Origin: Thermoplasmatota archaeon
GTDB taxonomy: Archaea; Thermoplasmatota; Thermoplasmata; Thermoplasmatales; Thermoplasmataceae
DNA: 56,542 bases
Assembly (NCBI GenBank): GCA_023487205.1
Contig: JAMDBT010000007.1
Location: forward strand, 19,263 to 75,804
Direction of reading: 5' to 3'
The notes beneath the pieces were generated by a model. The model ran no database searches and was not told the origin of the DNA. It saw only the letters and a program-made list of their open reading frames with translations. Both the position numbers and the translations under genes were made by a program. The stretch's first letter is position 1. Every line of letters begins with the position of its first letter. Shown here piece by piece: positions 9,468 to 17,831 of the stretch.

Positions 9468-11012
9468 ATGGATCAGAATCCAATTCAGTTCGCCCTTAAC
9501 AAAGCGAAACAATATTCGTTCGAAGATCTAAGTTTGATGATTGGATGCATATACCATTGGAACGGCTATGGTGCACAGAGACCCCTTTATCATTTGCTTC
9601 TTTCCGAACTTGCAGATTTGTGCCCACTGAGTGGGGAGATGACCCCTACGTTAGAGGATGCTCTGAATTTAATTAACACTTTTAGTGATGAATACAACAA
9701 ATATAGATCTGAGAAACTTTCCTCGCACATATTTTCCGATCAAGAAGGGGACGATGTGGAAGAACTCACTATTAGCAGGATTGCGAGTGAAAGCATTATC
9801 AATCCTGATTCTGAAGCAAGATTAATGGAATATATTTTGGATAAATTTCAGCCAATTGATCAGTTACTTTTCGAAAAACTTGGTTTTCGAACCAGAGACT
9901 TGTTGAGAACTATCAGATATATTGAAATTCTAATGCAAGCTGATTTCTTAGATTATAACGAGATTGAGTTGCCTATATTCAAAATGAGGCGAGGATCTCC
10001 AGATCACTATAAACAAGAGTGGGAGATACCTCCATATGACTTTTATATTCAATGGAAAAGATCAAACTCGTTTGATTTAGAGAATGAATATTCGTTTCTA
10101 AGGCCAGAAACTAAAAGCGTATTCAGATTTCTCAGCAGTAGTCAGGCGGCGTTCTCAACTAAAGAATACGCTTTTAGAAGATGGGCATTCTTGAAAAAGG
10201 AAATTGATACAGCAGTTTTGCTTGACCCGACGCACTTGGCTAACACTCTGCTTACTGCAGTACATATCGGTTTGTTGAATAGTGTTACACAAATAGAAAA
10301 AGGTCGCTATCTTGAGAGTATAGGAAAGCAATTTGAAGAAATGATAGCAAATTCATTTAGACAAGCTTACCCATTCGCAACTATCAACCCAAATAAAAAG
10401 TATCCTGGTCAAGTAGGAGATACTGATATCGAAGTGACTTTGGAGGAAGATTTTTGCATATTAGCCCAGTGCAAAAGCAATCAACTGATTCAAAAAAATG
10501 CAAAGAAAGACGATCGAACTTTCGCAGAGTTTTACAACAAGAGTGTTCTAAGAGCGGCCCAGCAAGCAAAGGAATCATTGGAGTTCCATCCTAATGCGAA
10601 ATCTGTAAAGTCCGTGTTTATAATAATAGATTCTTATCTGCCGGGTATATTTGTTTTACAAGGACGGAGTGGCGATACTTATAGAGCACTAAAAGAGCTC
10701 CCATCCCCAATTGTAATGAATTATTTTGACTTCAAATATCTACTCTATCGTATTCCATTCCGGAATTTGGCTAGGTACTTAGAATGGCGTGACAAAGTGA
10801 TATCGTTGGGAATACTCATCCTCTATGATGAGTACGATTTAATAAGATTCTACTTGAAGACAGTAGAGGAGGGATTAGAAGAACAAATGTTGGATCTTTT
10901 TAAATTTGGCGCCGAAAAGGGGCTACCGCCTAAGATTATTTTTATAGGGTATGATGAAGAATGGGAAACGGAAGGATTTGCTTCATTGGATTTGAAACTT
11001 GGGTTATTCTAG
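9468..11012 (+). CDS. Uncharacterised protein with a PD-(D/E)xK nuclease-like domain (QxK variant)
   Basis: 514-residue protein that I do not recognise as a named family. Residues 1-280 look mainly helical. From about 279 the sequence GRYLESIGKQFEEMI leads into a restriction-endonuclease-like core: E290 (or E291), then GDTDIEV (D320), a strand, and ILAQCKS (Q334-x-K336). The QxK form of the motif is known from Mrr-type nucleases. Residues 380-420 give further beta strands, and 440-514 is a separate tail with YDEYD and GYDEEWE. No membrane segment or signal is seen. The gene is AT-rich compared with the core, lies next to an IS21 end and converges on a second PD-(D/E)xK gene. A DNA-cleaving defence or mobile-element role is an inference. 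Confidence 0.75.
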   Translation: MDQNPIQFALNKAKQYSFEDLSLMIGCIYHWNGYGAQRPLYHLLLSELADLCPLSGEMTPTLEDALNLINTFSDEYNKYRSEKLSSHIFSDQEGDDVEELTISRIASESIINPDSEARLMEYILDKFQPIDQLLFEKLGFRTRDLLRTIRYIEILMQADFLDYNEIELPIFKMRRGSPDHYKQEWEIPPYDFYIQWKRSNSFDLENEYSFLRPETKSVFRFLSSSQAAFSTKEYAFRRWAFLKKEIDTAVLLDPTHLANTLLTAVHIGLLNSVTQIEKGRYLESIGKQFEEMIANSFRQAYPFATINPNKKYPGQVGDTDIEVTLEEDFCILAQCKSNQLIQKNAKKDDRTFAEFYNKSVLRAAQQAKESLEFHPNAKSVKSVFIIIDSYLPGIFVLQGRSGDTYRALKELPSPIVMNYFDFKYLLYRIPFRNLARYLEWRDKVISLGILILYDEYDLIRFYLKTVEEGLEEQMLDLFKFGAEKGLPPKIIFIGYDEEWETEGFASLDLKLGLF

Positions 11013-11363
11013 GAGAGGAAGATCTAAGGTTTTCTTGCTCCGCTTTTTGAGTAGAACTCATTTTCTAATAGGAACCATGCCATTAAGAGCATATTCTCAT
11101 CAAATCTATTTCCGATTTTGTTAGAAAATAGAGAATTCCGAAAAACCTGACCCGATTTGAAAGGGTTCCCGGGGAGAGCGAGATTATGGTGCGATCTCTG
11201 CGAGTCCGAAGAATGTGTGCATCTGAACTTCGTACGGTCAGTGCCTGAAGTGAGAGTTCTCCTATAAGTCAACAATTACGTGTGACTAACGTTTCGGTTT
11301 GAAATCGCGTTCAACCAGACTTTAGAGTTAAGTCTTGGACTCTTGCGTTATAGAGATATAGCG
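11013..11363. other. Convergent intergenic region between the two nuclease-like genes
   Basis: A 351-base stretch between two converging stops. A minus-strand open frame at 11024-11275 (83 codons) ends in RFDENMLLMAWFLLENE. It has no convincing promoter or ribosome site and no family I can name. It could be a small gene or a decayed fragment; I see no repeat, RNA gene or clear terminator. Confidence 0.35.
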
Positions 11364-13100
11364 TTACAAAACTTCTTCTGTGGATGAACCGAATCTTGCC
11401 TCTTGGATTTCTATGCAATCTTCGCAAACTTGAATTGGGTACCCATTCATTAGTAGCTGTCTGGTAGGCTCGTCACCGCAAATCATACAAGCATTCTCAT
11501 TTGTTTCAAGGATTGCTTTGCTCATTGCATACTGATGGAAAGGAAGATTAGCCAGAAGTTCCGAAATCGTGAAGAATCTAACCATAGGCTTTTTCTGTGA
11601 GGCATCTAATTCTCTTAGGTCTCGAAGTGGGATTATTCGTATCCCTTGAAACTCCTTTATTGGTTCAACGTTAAATGTCACATAAACTAGCTTTAGGTCG
11701 TATGCCTTATTTCGATTAAAACCAAATCTTTCAAGGTTTTCAGAAAGAAAAGATGCACGTCTCTTCATTTTTTCCGGTTCCTGCGACAAGATGCTCCCTA
11801 AATGTTTATTTCTGTTGCGCACAATGAACTCTGTGGTAAATACCAAATGTTTGCATTCTATAAGGTATATCTCATCATTCTTGTATGCTATTATGTCTAT
11901 CTCCAAAGTTGGTTTTTGTGTGTCATCAAGTACATTAACCATTTTCTTGTTCTTGTCGTTTGGTTGATAGACTAGAAATTGATATTTCTCGAGCTCTTTG
12001 ACAACTTGATCCTCAAATTCCCTTCCCACATCGCGAACCCTGTCCAGGTATTCCCTAAAATACTTCGCCTTGAGAAGTCTTGAAACCAGAACTAAGGTCT
12101 GTGGTCCAATAAATAACCCTTTAGATGTCGACAGGAGAAGTGGGAAGCCCTTCTTTCTGTTTGATGCTAGGTAACTCAGGATGTGATCAATCGCGTTTAA
12201 ATCGAACCCTTCTTTTAGGAAGAAGTTATAGAATTGTATCAAAAGGATCGGTTTGAGTTCAAAGGAAGTAACTCTGCCCATCACGTTCTTTTCTGCGGAA
12301 TAATAGAATGGAAATTCTATTGTCATTCTTTCGAAGGCTCGCAGAGTGTCCACTGAGTCCTTCAGGTCTGGAAACTCCAACAGTTCTCTATTGCCCGTAC
12401 TCTGTTCCAGCGATATCTTTGTCCTAATTGAATCCCAGAACTCGTCAAGCAAGGGCACCTTGGCAGAACTGAAAACACCAAAATGTGCTTCATTCTTAGC
12501 TATGATACCGTTAGCGCTAAGGTTCTCAAGGACTTCTTTCCACTGATAAGTAAACTTCAATTCCGTTACCCAGTCATCCCCGTCTAGCTCTTCGAAATTC
12601 TTTTCATCAGCCTTCAATGAGTTTTCCAAGTCATAGCAGTAAGTTCTCAATTCGCTCTTTCTTATCCTAATAAACCGAATCCAGTCATTTTGCAGAAGTG
12701 AGATGATTTTCTTGTCCATATTCGCCCTTTCTGCTAAGTGATAGAGTTCTTGAACTCCGTCTTCATTCCAAACAGCTTGTTTATTTCCCAATTGGTCAAA
12801 GGACATTACTAGGTTTATCAGTTCAGAAATCCCTATGAAATAAGGGAGGTCGGGAACTTCTGAATGAAGCTCGCTCTCTCGCGTTATGTACGCAGATATC
12901 AAAAGACTTTCCTTCTCGTATTGTTTCATAACGTGCAATATTCTAGATGAAATGTCCTTGAATTCGGATACGAGATGGTTTTTGGAGACGACCACATTTT
13001 CAACCTCAACTCCCTCGCAACTAGGGCACCAGCCAACGTTTAACTTCCCTTTACCAAGCAAGAGCGTAGTGCCACATTTTTCGCATTTGTATTTGGTCAT
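11364..13100 (-). CDS. Uncharacterised protein with N- and C-terminal zinc ribbons and a PD-(D/E)xK nuclease-like domain
   Basis: 578-residue protein, family not recognised. Residues 6-28 hold a CxxC...CxxC zinc ribbon (C6, C9, C25, C28). A long, mostly helical region (30-340) follows. The nuclease-like core starts with VRDVGREFEDQVVKEL (E361/E363), then PTLEIDIIAY (D402) and YLIECKH (E415-x-K417), a complete PD-(D/E)xK signature close to NERD/Mrr-type nucleases. A second zinc knuckle (C538, C541, C559, C562) closes the protein. The order 'hydrophobic helices, a basic linker, G-x-x-FE, D, (E/Q)xK' also occurs in the convergent gene at 9468, so the two may be distant homologues. Function is unknown; nucleic-acid binding and cleavage is inferred. 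Confidence 0.77.
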   Translation of the reverse strand: MTKYKCEKCGTTLLLGKGKLNVGWCPSCEGVEVENVVVSKNHLVSEFKDISSRILHVMKQYEKESLLISAYITRESELHSEVPDLPYFIGISELINLVMSFDQLGNKQAVWNEDGVQELYHLAERANMDKKIISLLQNDWIRFIRIRKSELRTYCYDLENSLKADEKNFEELDGDDWVTELKFTYQWKEVLENLSANGIIAKNEAHFGVFSSAKVPLLDEFWDSIRTKISLEQSTGNRELLEFPDLKDSVDTLRAFERMTIEFPFYYSAEKNVMGRVTSFELKPILLIQFYNFFLKEGFDLNAIDHILSYLASNRKKGFPLLLSTSKGLFIGPQTLVLVSRLLKAKYFREYLDRVRDVGREFEDQVVKELEKYQFLVYQPNDKNKKMVNVLDDTQKPTLEIDIIAYKNDEIYLIECKHLVFTTEFIVRNRNKHLGSILSQEPEKMKRRASFLSENLERFGFNRNKAYDLKLVYVTFNVEPIKEFQGIRIIPLRDLRELDASQKKPMVRFFTISELLANLPFHQYAMSKAILETNENACMICGDEPTRQLLMNGYPIQVCEDCIEIQEARFGSSTEEVL

Positions 13101-13370
13101 TAACTGTTCCCTATTCGAGGACTTACGGCTTACTTGTGCATTAAACTTCTTCCAGACGCTTCTTACGACCTTGGCATATAATATTGAGAAGTGAAAGAGG
13201 TCATACTTCTAAAGACGGGTTTCATGCCTTAAAAGAGTTTGTTATAAAACATAGAGTGGGCGCTTGAATCGCAGTACTCAAGATATATTATACGCGCACG
13301 GATAGTACGTAGAAACCGCGTGCTGGATTCTTGGTTTTTTGTTCTGGGGTATTGGGTATCTCACTGATTC
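13101..13370. promoter_or_regulatory. Divergent promoter region of the zinc-ribbon nuclease-like gene
   Basis: Upstream of the minus-strand ATG at 13100, AGGG (about 10 bases before the start) is a weak ribosome site and GTTTAATGC near 13140-13148 a weak TATA box. A stronger AT box, GATATATTATA near 13279-13289, would serve plus-strand transcription towards the hypothetical frame at 13371. Confidence 0.35.
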
Positions 13371-13799
13371 TTGATATGGGGGGCTGCAACAAGCGGAAGA
13401 AGTACGGTTTGGTTAAGTACCCCAGAAGGGTTCAGGTTTATAGTTATCACGTATGGTTCTGGATCAAGTTCCCTTGGCTGGACTGCTTCACTAGGGGAGA
13501 TCGGTGAGGCTCTGAATAGTCTGCCTCAGCAAACAATATCTGACGCAATTAGAGAATTATCGAAATTGGAAAACTTTCTAAAGTCGGTAAAACTCTCCGC
13601 AGACTTCAATGATGAGTTTCAAGTTCCGATATACAACTTCCCGAACTCCATCAGGGTACTGTTGCAGAGATTTCATCGAAAAGAAAACACCGGGAAAAGA
13701 TTATGTCCCCAATCCAGGAGGGAGAAAGGGGAATTGGAAAGACAAGAAACCCAAAGAAACAAGGGATGGGGACGAAAAAGAATTGGGCTATCAAAATGA
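13371..13799 (+). CDS. Possible hypothetical protein, perhaps frameshifted
   Basis: TTG-started frame of 142 codons. The first 105 residues look protein-like (GEIGEALNSLPQQTISDAIRELS, probably helical). After about base 13680 this frame becomes rich in Arg, Gln and Trp and looks like noise. The +1 frame (to 13863) then gives a lysine/glutamate-rich sequence with PGKDYVPNPGGRKG. A single frameshift near 13680 would join the two into about 165 residues. I recognise no family. It lies in the AT-rich cargo between the zinc-ribbon nuclease-like gene and the IS110 element. Confidence 0.35.
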   Translation: MIWGAATSGRSTVWLSTPEGFRFIVITYGSGSSSLGWTASLGEIGEALNSLPQQTISDAIRELSKLENFLKSVKLSADFNDEFQVPIYNFPNSIRVLLQRFHRKENTGKRLCPQSRREKGELERQETQRNKGWGRKRIGLSK

Positions 13800-14099
13800 T
13801 AACCTAATTTCTCATGCAGATCAAAAGACATCTGAAAAAATTGCCACTGAAACACGCACGTAAAATCTCAGATCAGCCTTTCCGTTTTCACATATCCAAT
13901 TCAACCTCTCTTATGAACGTTCTCCTTTGGACCGGGATGGAATCTGCCTTCCCTGCCTTTCCGCAAACACGCATAAACACTCGAAGGTGTAAACTGACAA
14001 TACAGCGGAGACAGGTAATGGCACTCAAATTGTAGAGTTCATGACTCATGTCCACAGAAGCCATGCAGCAGACCCCAGTGACCCGTATGTCCGGAGTGT
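13800..14099. other. Non-coding flank 3' of the IS110 transposase
   Basis: About 300 bases without a supported gene. If the element belongs to the IS1111 subgroup, its structured non-coding RNA would lie on this side (the right end). The boundary of the element was not found, and no striking inverted repeat was seen here, unlike on the other side at 15204-15238. Confidence 0.35.
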
Positions 14100-15194
14100 T
14101 CATTCCTCATCCAGTCTTGATAGCTTGTTCTCCGTCACTGCGGGATTGGCATATTTCCACTCCTTTCTTTCGGAGAGCATTGTGTAGATCATCCTGACCA
14201 GCTTTCTCATGGTGGAAACATGGGCAAACTTACCGGATCCCTTGCGGTTCTTCACGGACTGATAGTATTCCTTTATGGGTTTGTTCCTCAGCGATACTGT
14301 ATCCACCGCCACGGAGAGAGCCCATCTCGCTGTCGACGGGCTCTCCTTTGACATGTGGCCTCGCCTCTTGATGGATGATGAATCCCGTGTGGCAGGTATA
14401 ACGCCGAAGTATGCTGCAAGCTTGTCAGGATTATCGAATCTCCTTATGTCGCCGATGTACGATGACAGCAGGGAGGCGAGATAATAGTCGATCCCGGGAA
14501 TACTCATTAACAGGCGAACATCCCCGCTCTCCCTTGCCATCCTCTTTATCTCAGTCTCAAGGGGAATGATCTGTCTCTCCTGGAAGTCAAGGCGATCCAT
14601 CAGTGTCTTGAGGACCAGATCCTTCTGGTTCCCGAACCTTATCTTCTTCATGGCCCCCCTCCTCTTTTCCGAGAAACTCTCGGATGACTCGGGTAGACCG
14701 CCGTAAAGACCTTCGCGCTTCAGGTAGCCGATGATGCCGTTCTTCGTGGATGCGACGGACTGTGACAGCTCCACCCTCTGTATCAGGAGATCCCGAAAGA
14801 TCCTGTCGTCCTCATCGAGAAGGTGTGATTCAGGGATCATGTTTACGAGATGGAGCCTCGCAAGTTTAAGGCTGTCTACCTCGTCATTCTTCCTCTTCGA
14901 TTTGGTGATCCAGGCGATCTCTTTCGGGTGTGCCACGGTGAGGTCACAGTAACCGAGATCCTTCATTGTCCTGCTGAAAGAATATGCCGATCCCGATGCC
15001 TCAAACACTATCCTCGTGTCCGGGGGTATCCTGAATGCAAAGTCAGCATACCCCTTCATGTCCATGGGAAAATCAAAGCTGTCTCTGACATCTCCGTCAG
15101 GCGCAAGATACGTGGCAAAGCTCTTCTCCTCTCCAATATCTATTCCAACAACAGGACTGTTCATTCTTTTGTTACGCTTCTTTTCCTTATCCAT
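14100..15194 (-). CDS. IS110-family transposase (DEDD recombinase)
   Basis: 364 residues. The N-terminal DEDD RuvC-like domain is visible: GIDIGEEKSFATYL (first Asp), IVFEASGSAY (Glu) and KNDEVDSLKLARL (Asp pair). The C-terminal Transposase_20 domain has LLMSIPGIDYYLASLLSSYIGDIRRF, KLAAYFGV and the serine-containing segment of IS110 enzymes. These enzymes move circular or double-stranded intermediates guided by a bridge RNA coded in the element ends. The gene appears intact and preceded by a strong SD (GGAGGG) 5 bases before ATG 15194. The neighbouring region 15195-15321 contains a 12-bp stem-loop that may be part of such an RNA. Confidence 0.92.
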   Translation of the reverse strand: MDKEKKRNKRMNSPVVGIDIGEEKSFATYLAPDGDVRDSFDFPMDMKGYADFAFRIPPDTRIVFEASGSAYSFSRTMKDLGYCDLTVAHPKEIAWITKSKRKNDEVDSLKLARLHLVNMIPESHLLDEDDRIFRDLLIQRVELSQSVASTKNGIIGYLKREGLYGGLPESSESFSEKRRGAMKKIRFGNQKDLVLKTLMDRLDFQERQIIPLETEIKRMARESGDVRLLMSIPGIDYYLASLLSSYIGDIRRFDNPDKLAAYFGVIPATRDSSSIKRRGHMSKESPSTARWALSVAVDTVSLRNKPIKEYYQSVKNRKGSGKFAHVSTMRKLVRMIYTMLSERKEWKYANPAVTENKLSRLDEE

Positions 15195-15260
15195 ATTTCC
15201 CTCCCGGCTGCTTCCATGACTGACAGGAAGCAGCTCGGAAAGGCTGACCGGCTGGGGGAG
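15195..15260 (-). ncRNA. Candidate IS110 bridge-RNA region with a strong stem-loop
   Basis: Just before the transposase start, GCTGCTTCC (15207-15215) pairs perfectly with GGAAGCAGC (15226-15234). Adding CCG (15204-15206) against CGG (15236-15238) with one bulged base gives 12 bp around a 10-base loop. IS110-subgroup elements code their bridge RNA between the left end and the transposase gene, so position and structure agree. The donor- and target-binding loops were not identified, and the full RNA length is unknown. An alternative is an attenuator or transposon-end hairpin. Confidence 0.4.
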
Positions 15261-15321
15261 ATCTTACTATTCAGTCAAGTCGCAAGATTAAAAGTGAGAA
15301 TTTATGTTCCTGACCGTATAA

Positions 15322-15642
15322 ATGTCCGAGAAAACGGTATATAAAGCTGAAGAAAAGCTGAAGATCGTCCTGGAAGGCATGATCGGAACCATATCGGTGG
15401 CTGATCTGTGCAGGAAATACAACATCGGCACTGCGAGATTCTACTACTGGAAGGATCAGTTCATGAAGAGTGCCCCTGGCATATTCGAGAGCAGGGACAG
15501 GAAGGCCGACGAGGATCGCATCAGGGCGGAGAAGGACGGCGAGATCTCAAGGCTCAAGGACGTGATCGCGGAGATCACGCAGGAGAACCTGAAGATCAAA
15601 AAAAAAATCGGAGAACGCTTGCAGAGGAGGGGACGGACATGA
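15322..15642 (+). CDS. IS3-family transposase OrfA (helix-turn-helix)
   Basis: 106 residues with the HTH_Tnp_1 pattern: YKAEEKLKIVLEGM, then VADLCRKYNIGTARFYYWKDQF, then a coiled-coil tail from about 60 to 100 (a leucine-zipper-like segment with ITQENLKIKKKI). OrfA binds element ends and is joined to OrfB by ribosomal frameshift in this family. A run of ten A lies at 15598-15607 near the 3' end. The stop overlaps the orfB ATG (ATGA at 15639-15642). Confidence 0.88.
   Translation: MSEKTVYKAEEKLKIVLEGMIGTISVADLCRKYNIGTARFYYWKDQFMKSAPGIFESRDRKADEDRIRAEKDGEISRLKDVIAEITQENLKIKKKIGERLQRRGRT
15598..15607 (+). promoter_or_regulatory. A10 slippery run, candidate -1 programmed frameshift site
   Basis: Ten consecutive A lie in the overlap of orfA (frame of 15322) and the orfB frame, which is open from 15408 and lies one base back. 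Slippage here would give an OrfAB fusion, as in other IS3-family elements. Because orfB is otherwise broken, the signal may now be a relic. Confidence 0.55.
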
Positions 15643-16597
15643 GATCCCTGTTCTTCGATATCCACAGAACGGCCATGAATGCCGTGGAGAGGGCAGGATA
15701 TTCCCTGTCGAAGGCGCTCTCCACCCTCGGAATATCGAGGTCCTGGTACTATGCGCAGCTGGATTTCTCTCCCCTGCTGGACGGAAGGTTCAACGCATTC
15801 GCCGCCATGGACGATGAGTGGATCGTGATAGGATTCAAGCACCGGTATCCGAGGATGTCGTTCAGGGAGATTGCCTATGCCCTCACCGACGGGGATCTTG
15901 CATATCTCACCCCGTCCACGGTGTACAAGATCCTGAAGAAACATGATCTCATAACGCCATGGAACCGCATCGCATGGGCATCTACCCGTCCCGAACGTAC
16001 AAAGAGGCCCGACGAAAGGTGGCAGACGGGCATCATGTACGTCAAGATAACGGGCAGGTTCTTCTACCTCATAATCTTCATCGACGAATACTCCAGGTAC
16101 ATCGTGCATCATGCCCTCCTCACCTCCTGGATGCGGATTCCGTGTCGCTTGAAGCGCAGTCCGCAATTGATAAGCTCAGGAGGGATTCCATCGCGGAACC
16201 CGTGATACAGAGCGATAACGGATCGTCGTTCATGGCAATGGAGTTCAAGCAGGTGCTGAAGGAGAATCACCTGGCGCAGAAGCTCATAAGGCCGCACACG
16301 CCGGAGCAGAACGGCATCGTCGAGAGGGCCAGCAAGACCATGCGCGAATCCATGGTGCCCGTGATACTCGCGGATTACGAGCATGCGAAATCGGAGATTT
16401 CAGGGATAATCGGCTGCTATAACGATGAGAGGAGACACTCATCGTTAAACTATTTAACGCCGAAGCAGTACTACAGGGGAGAACCGGAGATCCTGATTGC
16501 AGTCAGGGAGGCAAAGATCGAGAAGGCAAGAGCATTAAGGAAGGAGAGGAACATGAAAGAGAGAAAAGGAGGTGAAATGGCAGGGACCTTCTCATAA
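15639..16597 (+). pseudogene. IS3-family transposase OrfB, frameshifted and lacking the first catalytic Asp
   Basis: The rve-type integrase starts at ATG 15639. Homology runs in one frame to about 16125 (FIDEYSRYIVHHALL), then continues in the frame one base back from SVSLEAQSAIDKL through QSDNGSSF (second Asp) and NGIVERASKT (Glu) to a stop at 16597. The sequence near the break is not a homopolymer, so a point indel is more likely than programmed shifting. The usual W-x-x-D is WQTGIMYVKI, so the first DDE aspartate is replaced by glycine. Two separate lesions show that this copy is dead. Confidence 0.85.
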
Positions 16598-17422
16598 TTG
16601 ATTTTGGGTTTTGTCCAGAAGTGAGATAAACAGTACACATTCCTCTCTGTGGAAATAGACGAACACGTCACCCCATATCCGGTGGCTCTGGAGGATTATT
16701 ATTGCATTGTCCTTCCACTTGTCGAGGATCTTTCTTGCGACGGTCATCTTCATGTCCATCAGGAAGATGATCTTCTCCTCGTGTAACTGCGCCCTCAGGG
16801 AGGAGAAGAATTCATCAAGTCCTTCACCGGAATCCTCGTTTCCTATGTTCCCGAATTTCAGTCCGCCTGACACTCCAAGCATAAGCCCCCTGTGGCCCTT
16901 GTACATCATGTCTATGGTGACTATTGCGTACCTGGTGCCTTCGTATTCAACGGTATCCGGATCTCCTCTCCTGCTGTAACCGATGTTCGGCAGAGACATC
17001 CTCATCTCGTTGAACATGTCCTTTCCTAAGCCGAACATCTCAGCCGATCCTTCAGATGAGGCGCAATGCACATACGCCAGGAATGCGGTCATCTGTTTCC
17101 TGTACCTGAATGTGGTCAGCTCGAAGGTATTGTACAGGGACATCTTAGCCCCGCATTTCCTGCAGAGGAACTCCCTCGTACCGGATCCATTGCTTCCGTC
17201 GGATGTCAGGGGAGAGAAGCAGAATCTGCAGCAGAAACCCCCGTATCTACCCACTACCATTGAAGCAACCGTGTCATAATCCAGCATGGAGTCGAGGCGC
17301 ATCAGAAACTCCGATCTGTCCCTCATCGCCGGGTCTGGAATGTTCACGCCCCAGTGGAACGATCTTGATCTGCTGAGGCTCAGATTACGCTCCGATGGAC
17401 TATAATCAACGAGGAAGGGCAT
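16592..17422 (-). CDS. Transposase-like protein with N-terminal zinc ribbon (DUF2080-associated element)
   Basis: 276 residues. A zinc ribbon (CCRFC about 64-68, then CRKCG about 88-92) precedes a central region with AIVTIDMMYKGHRG, then IIFLMDMKMTVARKIL and ILQSHRIWGDVFVYFHREE, spacing that fits a DDE/DDD transposase. Its ATG overlaps the stop of the DUF2080 gene (TGATG), the layout of a two-gene archaeal insertion sequence. I could not assign the IS family. The C-terminal dozen residues run into the end of the neighbouring IS3-like element, so the 3' end may be truncated. Confidence 0.65.
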   Translation of the reverse strand: MPFLVDYSPSERNLSLSRSRSFHWGVNIPDPAMRDRSEFLMRLDSMLDYDTVASMVVGRYGGFCCRFCFSPLTSDGSNGSGTREFLCRKCGAKMSLYNTFELTTFRYRKQMTAFLAYVHCASSEGSAEMFGLGKDMFNEMRMSLPNIGYSRRGDPDTVEYEGTRYAIVTIDMMYKGHRGLMLGVSGGLKFGNIGNEDSGEGLDEFFSSLRAQLHEEKIIFLMDMKMTVARKILDKWKDNAIIILQSHRIWGDVFVYFHREECVLFISLLDKTQNQL

Positions 17423-17622
17423 CAGCCTTCTTTCTCTTCCTCTTTGTCCATCGGTTCAAGGCGCACAACTCTTACTTTCTTCCCTATCCAGTGTCTTGGA
17501 ACCAGAACCTTGGCTGATGTTGCGTGCTGTGTGACGACCTTCTCAATCACCTCGTATCCCTGCATCTGGATGTCCATTGGCTTTTCGGATACCTTCCGTT
17601 TCATATTGCAATAATATTGCAT
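17422..17622 (-). CDS. DUF2080 family transposon-encoded protein
   Basis: Up to 66 residues (starts at 17622, 17604 or 17574 are possible). The core GYEVIEKVVTQHATSAKVLVPRHWIG with KKVRVVRLEP is the DUF2080 pattern, an AbrB-like small protein found beside archaeal transposases. It presumably binds DNA and helps or regulates the downstream transposase, which starts on the same A as its stop codon. The acidic KEEEKEG tail closes the protein. Confidence 0.8.
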   Translation of the reverse strand: MQYYCNMKRKVSEKPMDIQMQGYEVIEKVVTQHATSAKVLVPRHWIGKKVRVVRLEPMDKEEEKEG

Positions 17623-17778
17623 GCTTGTATTTCATGTTTTCTGTTGCTAGGGTGGTACCGTACGAAGATATGGATAACGACCAGAGGCCGAACAATTCCT
17701 ACAGTAACACTACGCCAACAGTATATAAGCAATCACTCGGTATCCAACAATCTCTCCCAAAGCGGCTACCTGACAAGA

Positions 17779-17787
17779 TTATAAATA
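17779..17787 (+). promoter_or_regulatory. TATA box of the rpl7ae-infB operon
   Basis: TTATAAATA at 17779-17787 predicts a transcript start near 17810. That leaves a short leader of about 20 bases with GGGAG before ATG 17832. Confidence 0.7.
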
Positions 17788-17831
17788 TCCAGTTAGCCTT
17801 ACGGCTTGCCCGCTAAGTGAGGGAGATTCCT

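Larger units (their letters stand above)
7140..17640. mobile_element. IS-rich genomic island with AT-rich cargo
   Basis: Between the phoU promoter and the ribosomal rpl7ae operon lie five insertion sequence remnants or elements of different families (IS1634-like, IS21, IS110, IS3-like, DUF2080-type). They flank an AT-rich segment, about 9353-13900, with two large proteins of unknown function and one possible hypothetical gene. Truncated genes abut each other, so the island grew by nested insertion and deletion. No housekeeping gene is found inside it. Confidence 0.8.

Noticed and set aside
11024-11275. 83-codon minus-strand frame between the two nuclease-like genes
   Set aside because: No ribosome site or promoter in place and no recognised family; kept only as part of the intergenic description.
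16105-16135. Programmed frameshift inside orfB
   Set aside because: The sequence at the break has no slippery heptamer or homopolymer, and the gene already lacks a catalytic Asp; a mutation is simpler.
15456-16166. 236-codon minus-strand frame across the IS3-like element
   Set aside because: It is antisense to recognisable OrfA/OrfB sequence and has no protein-like features.
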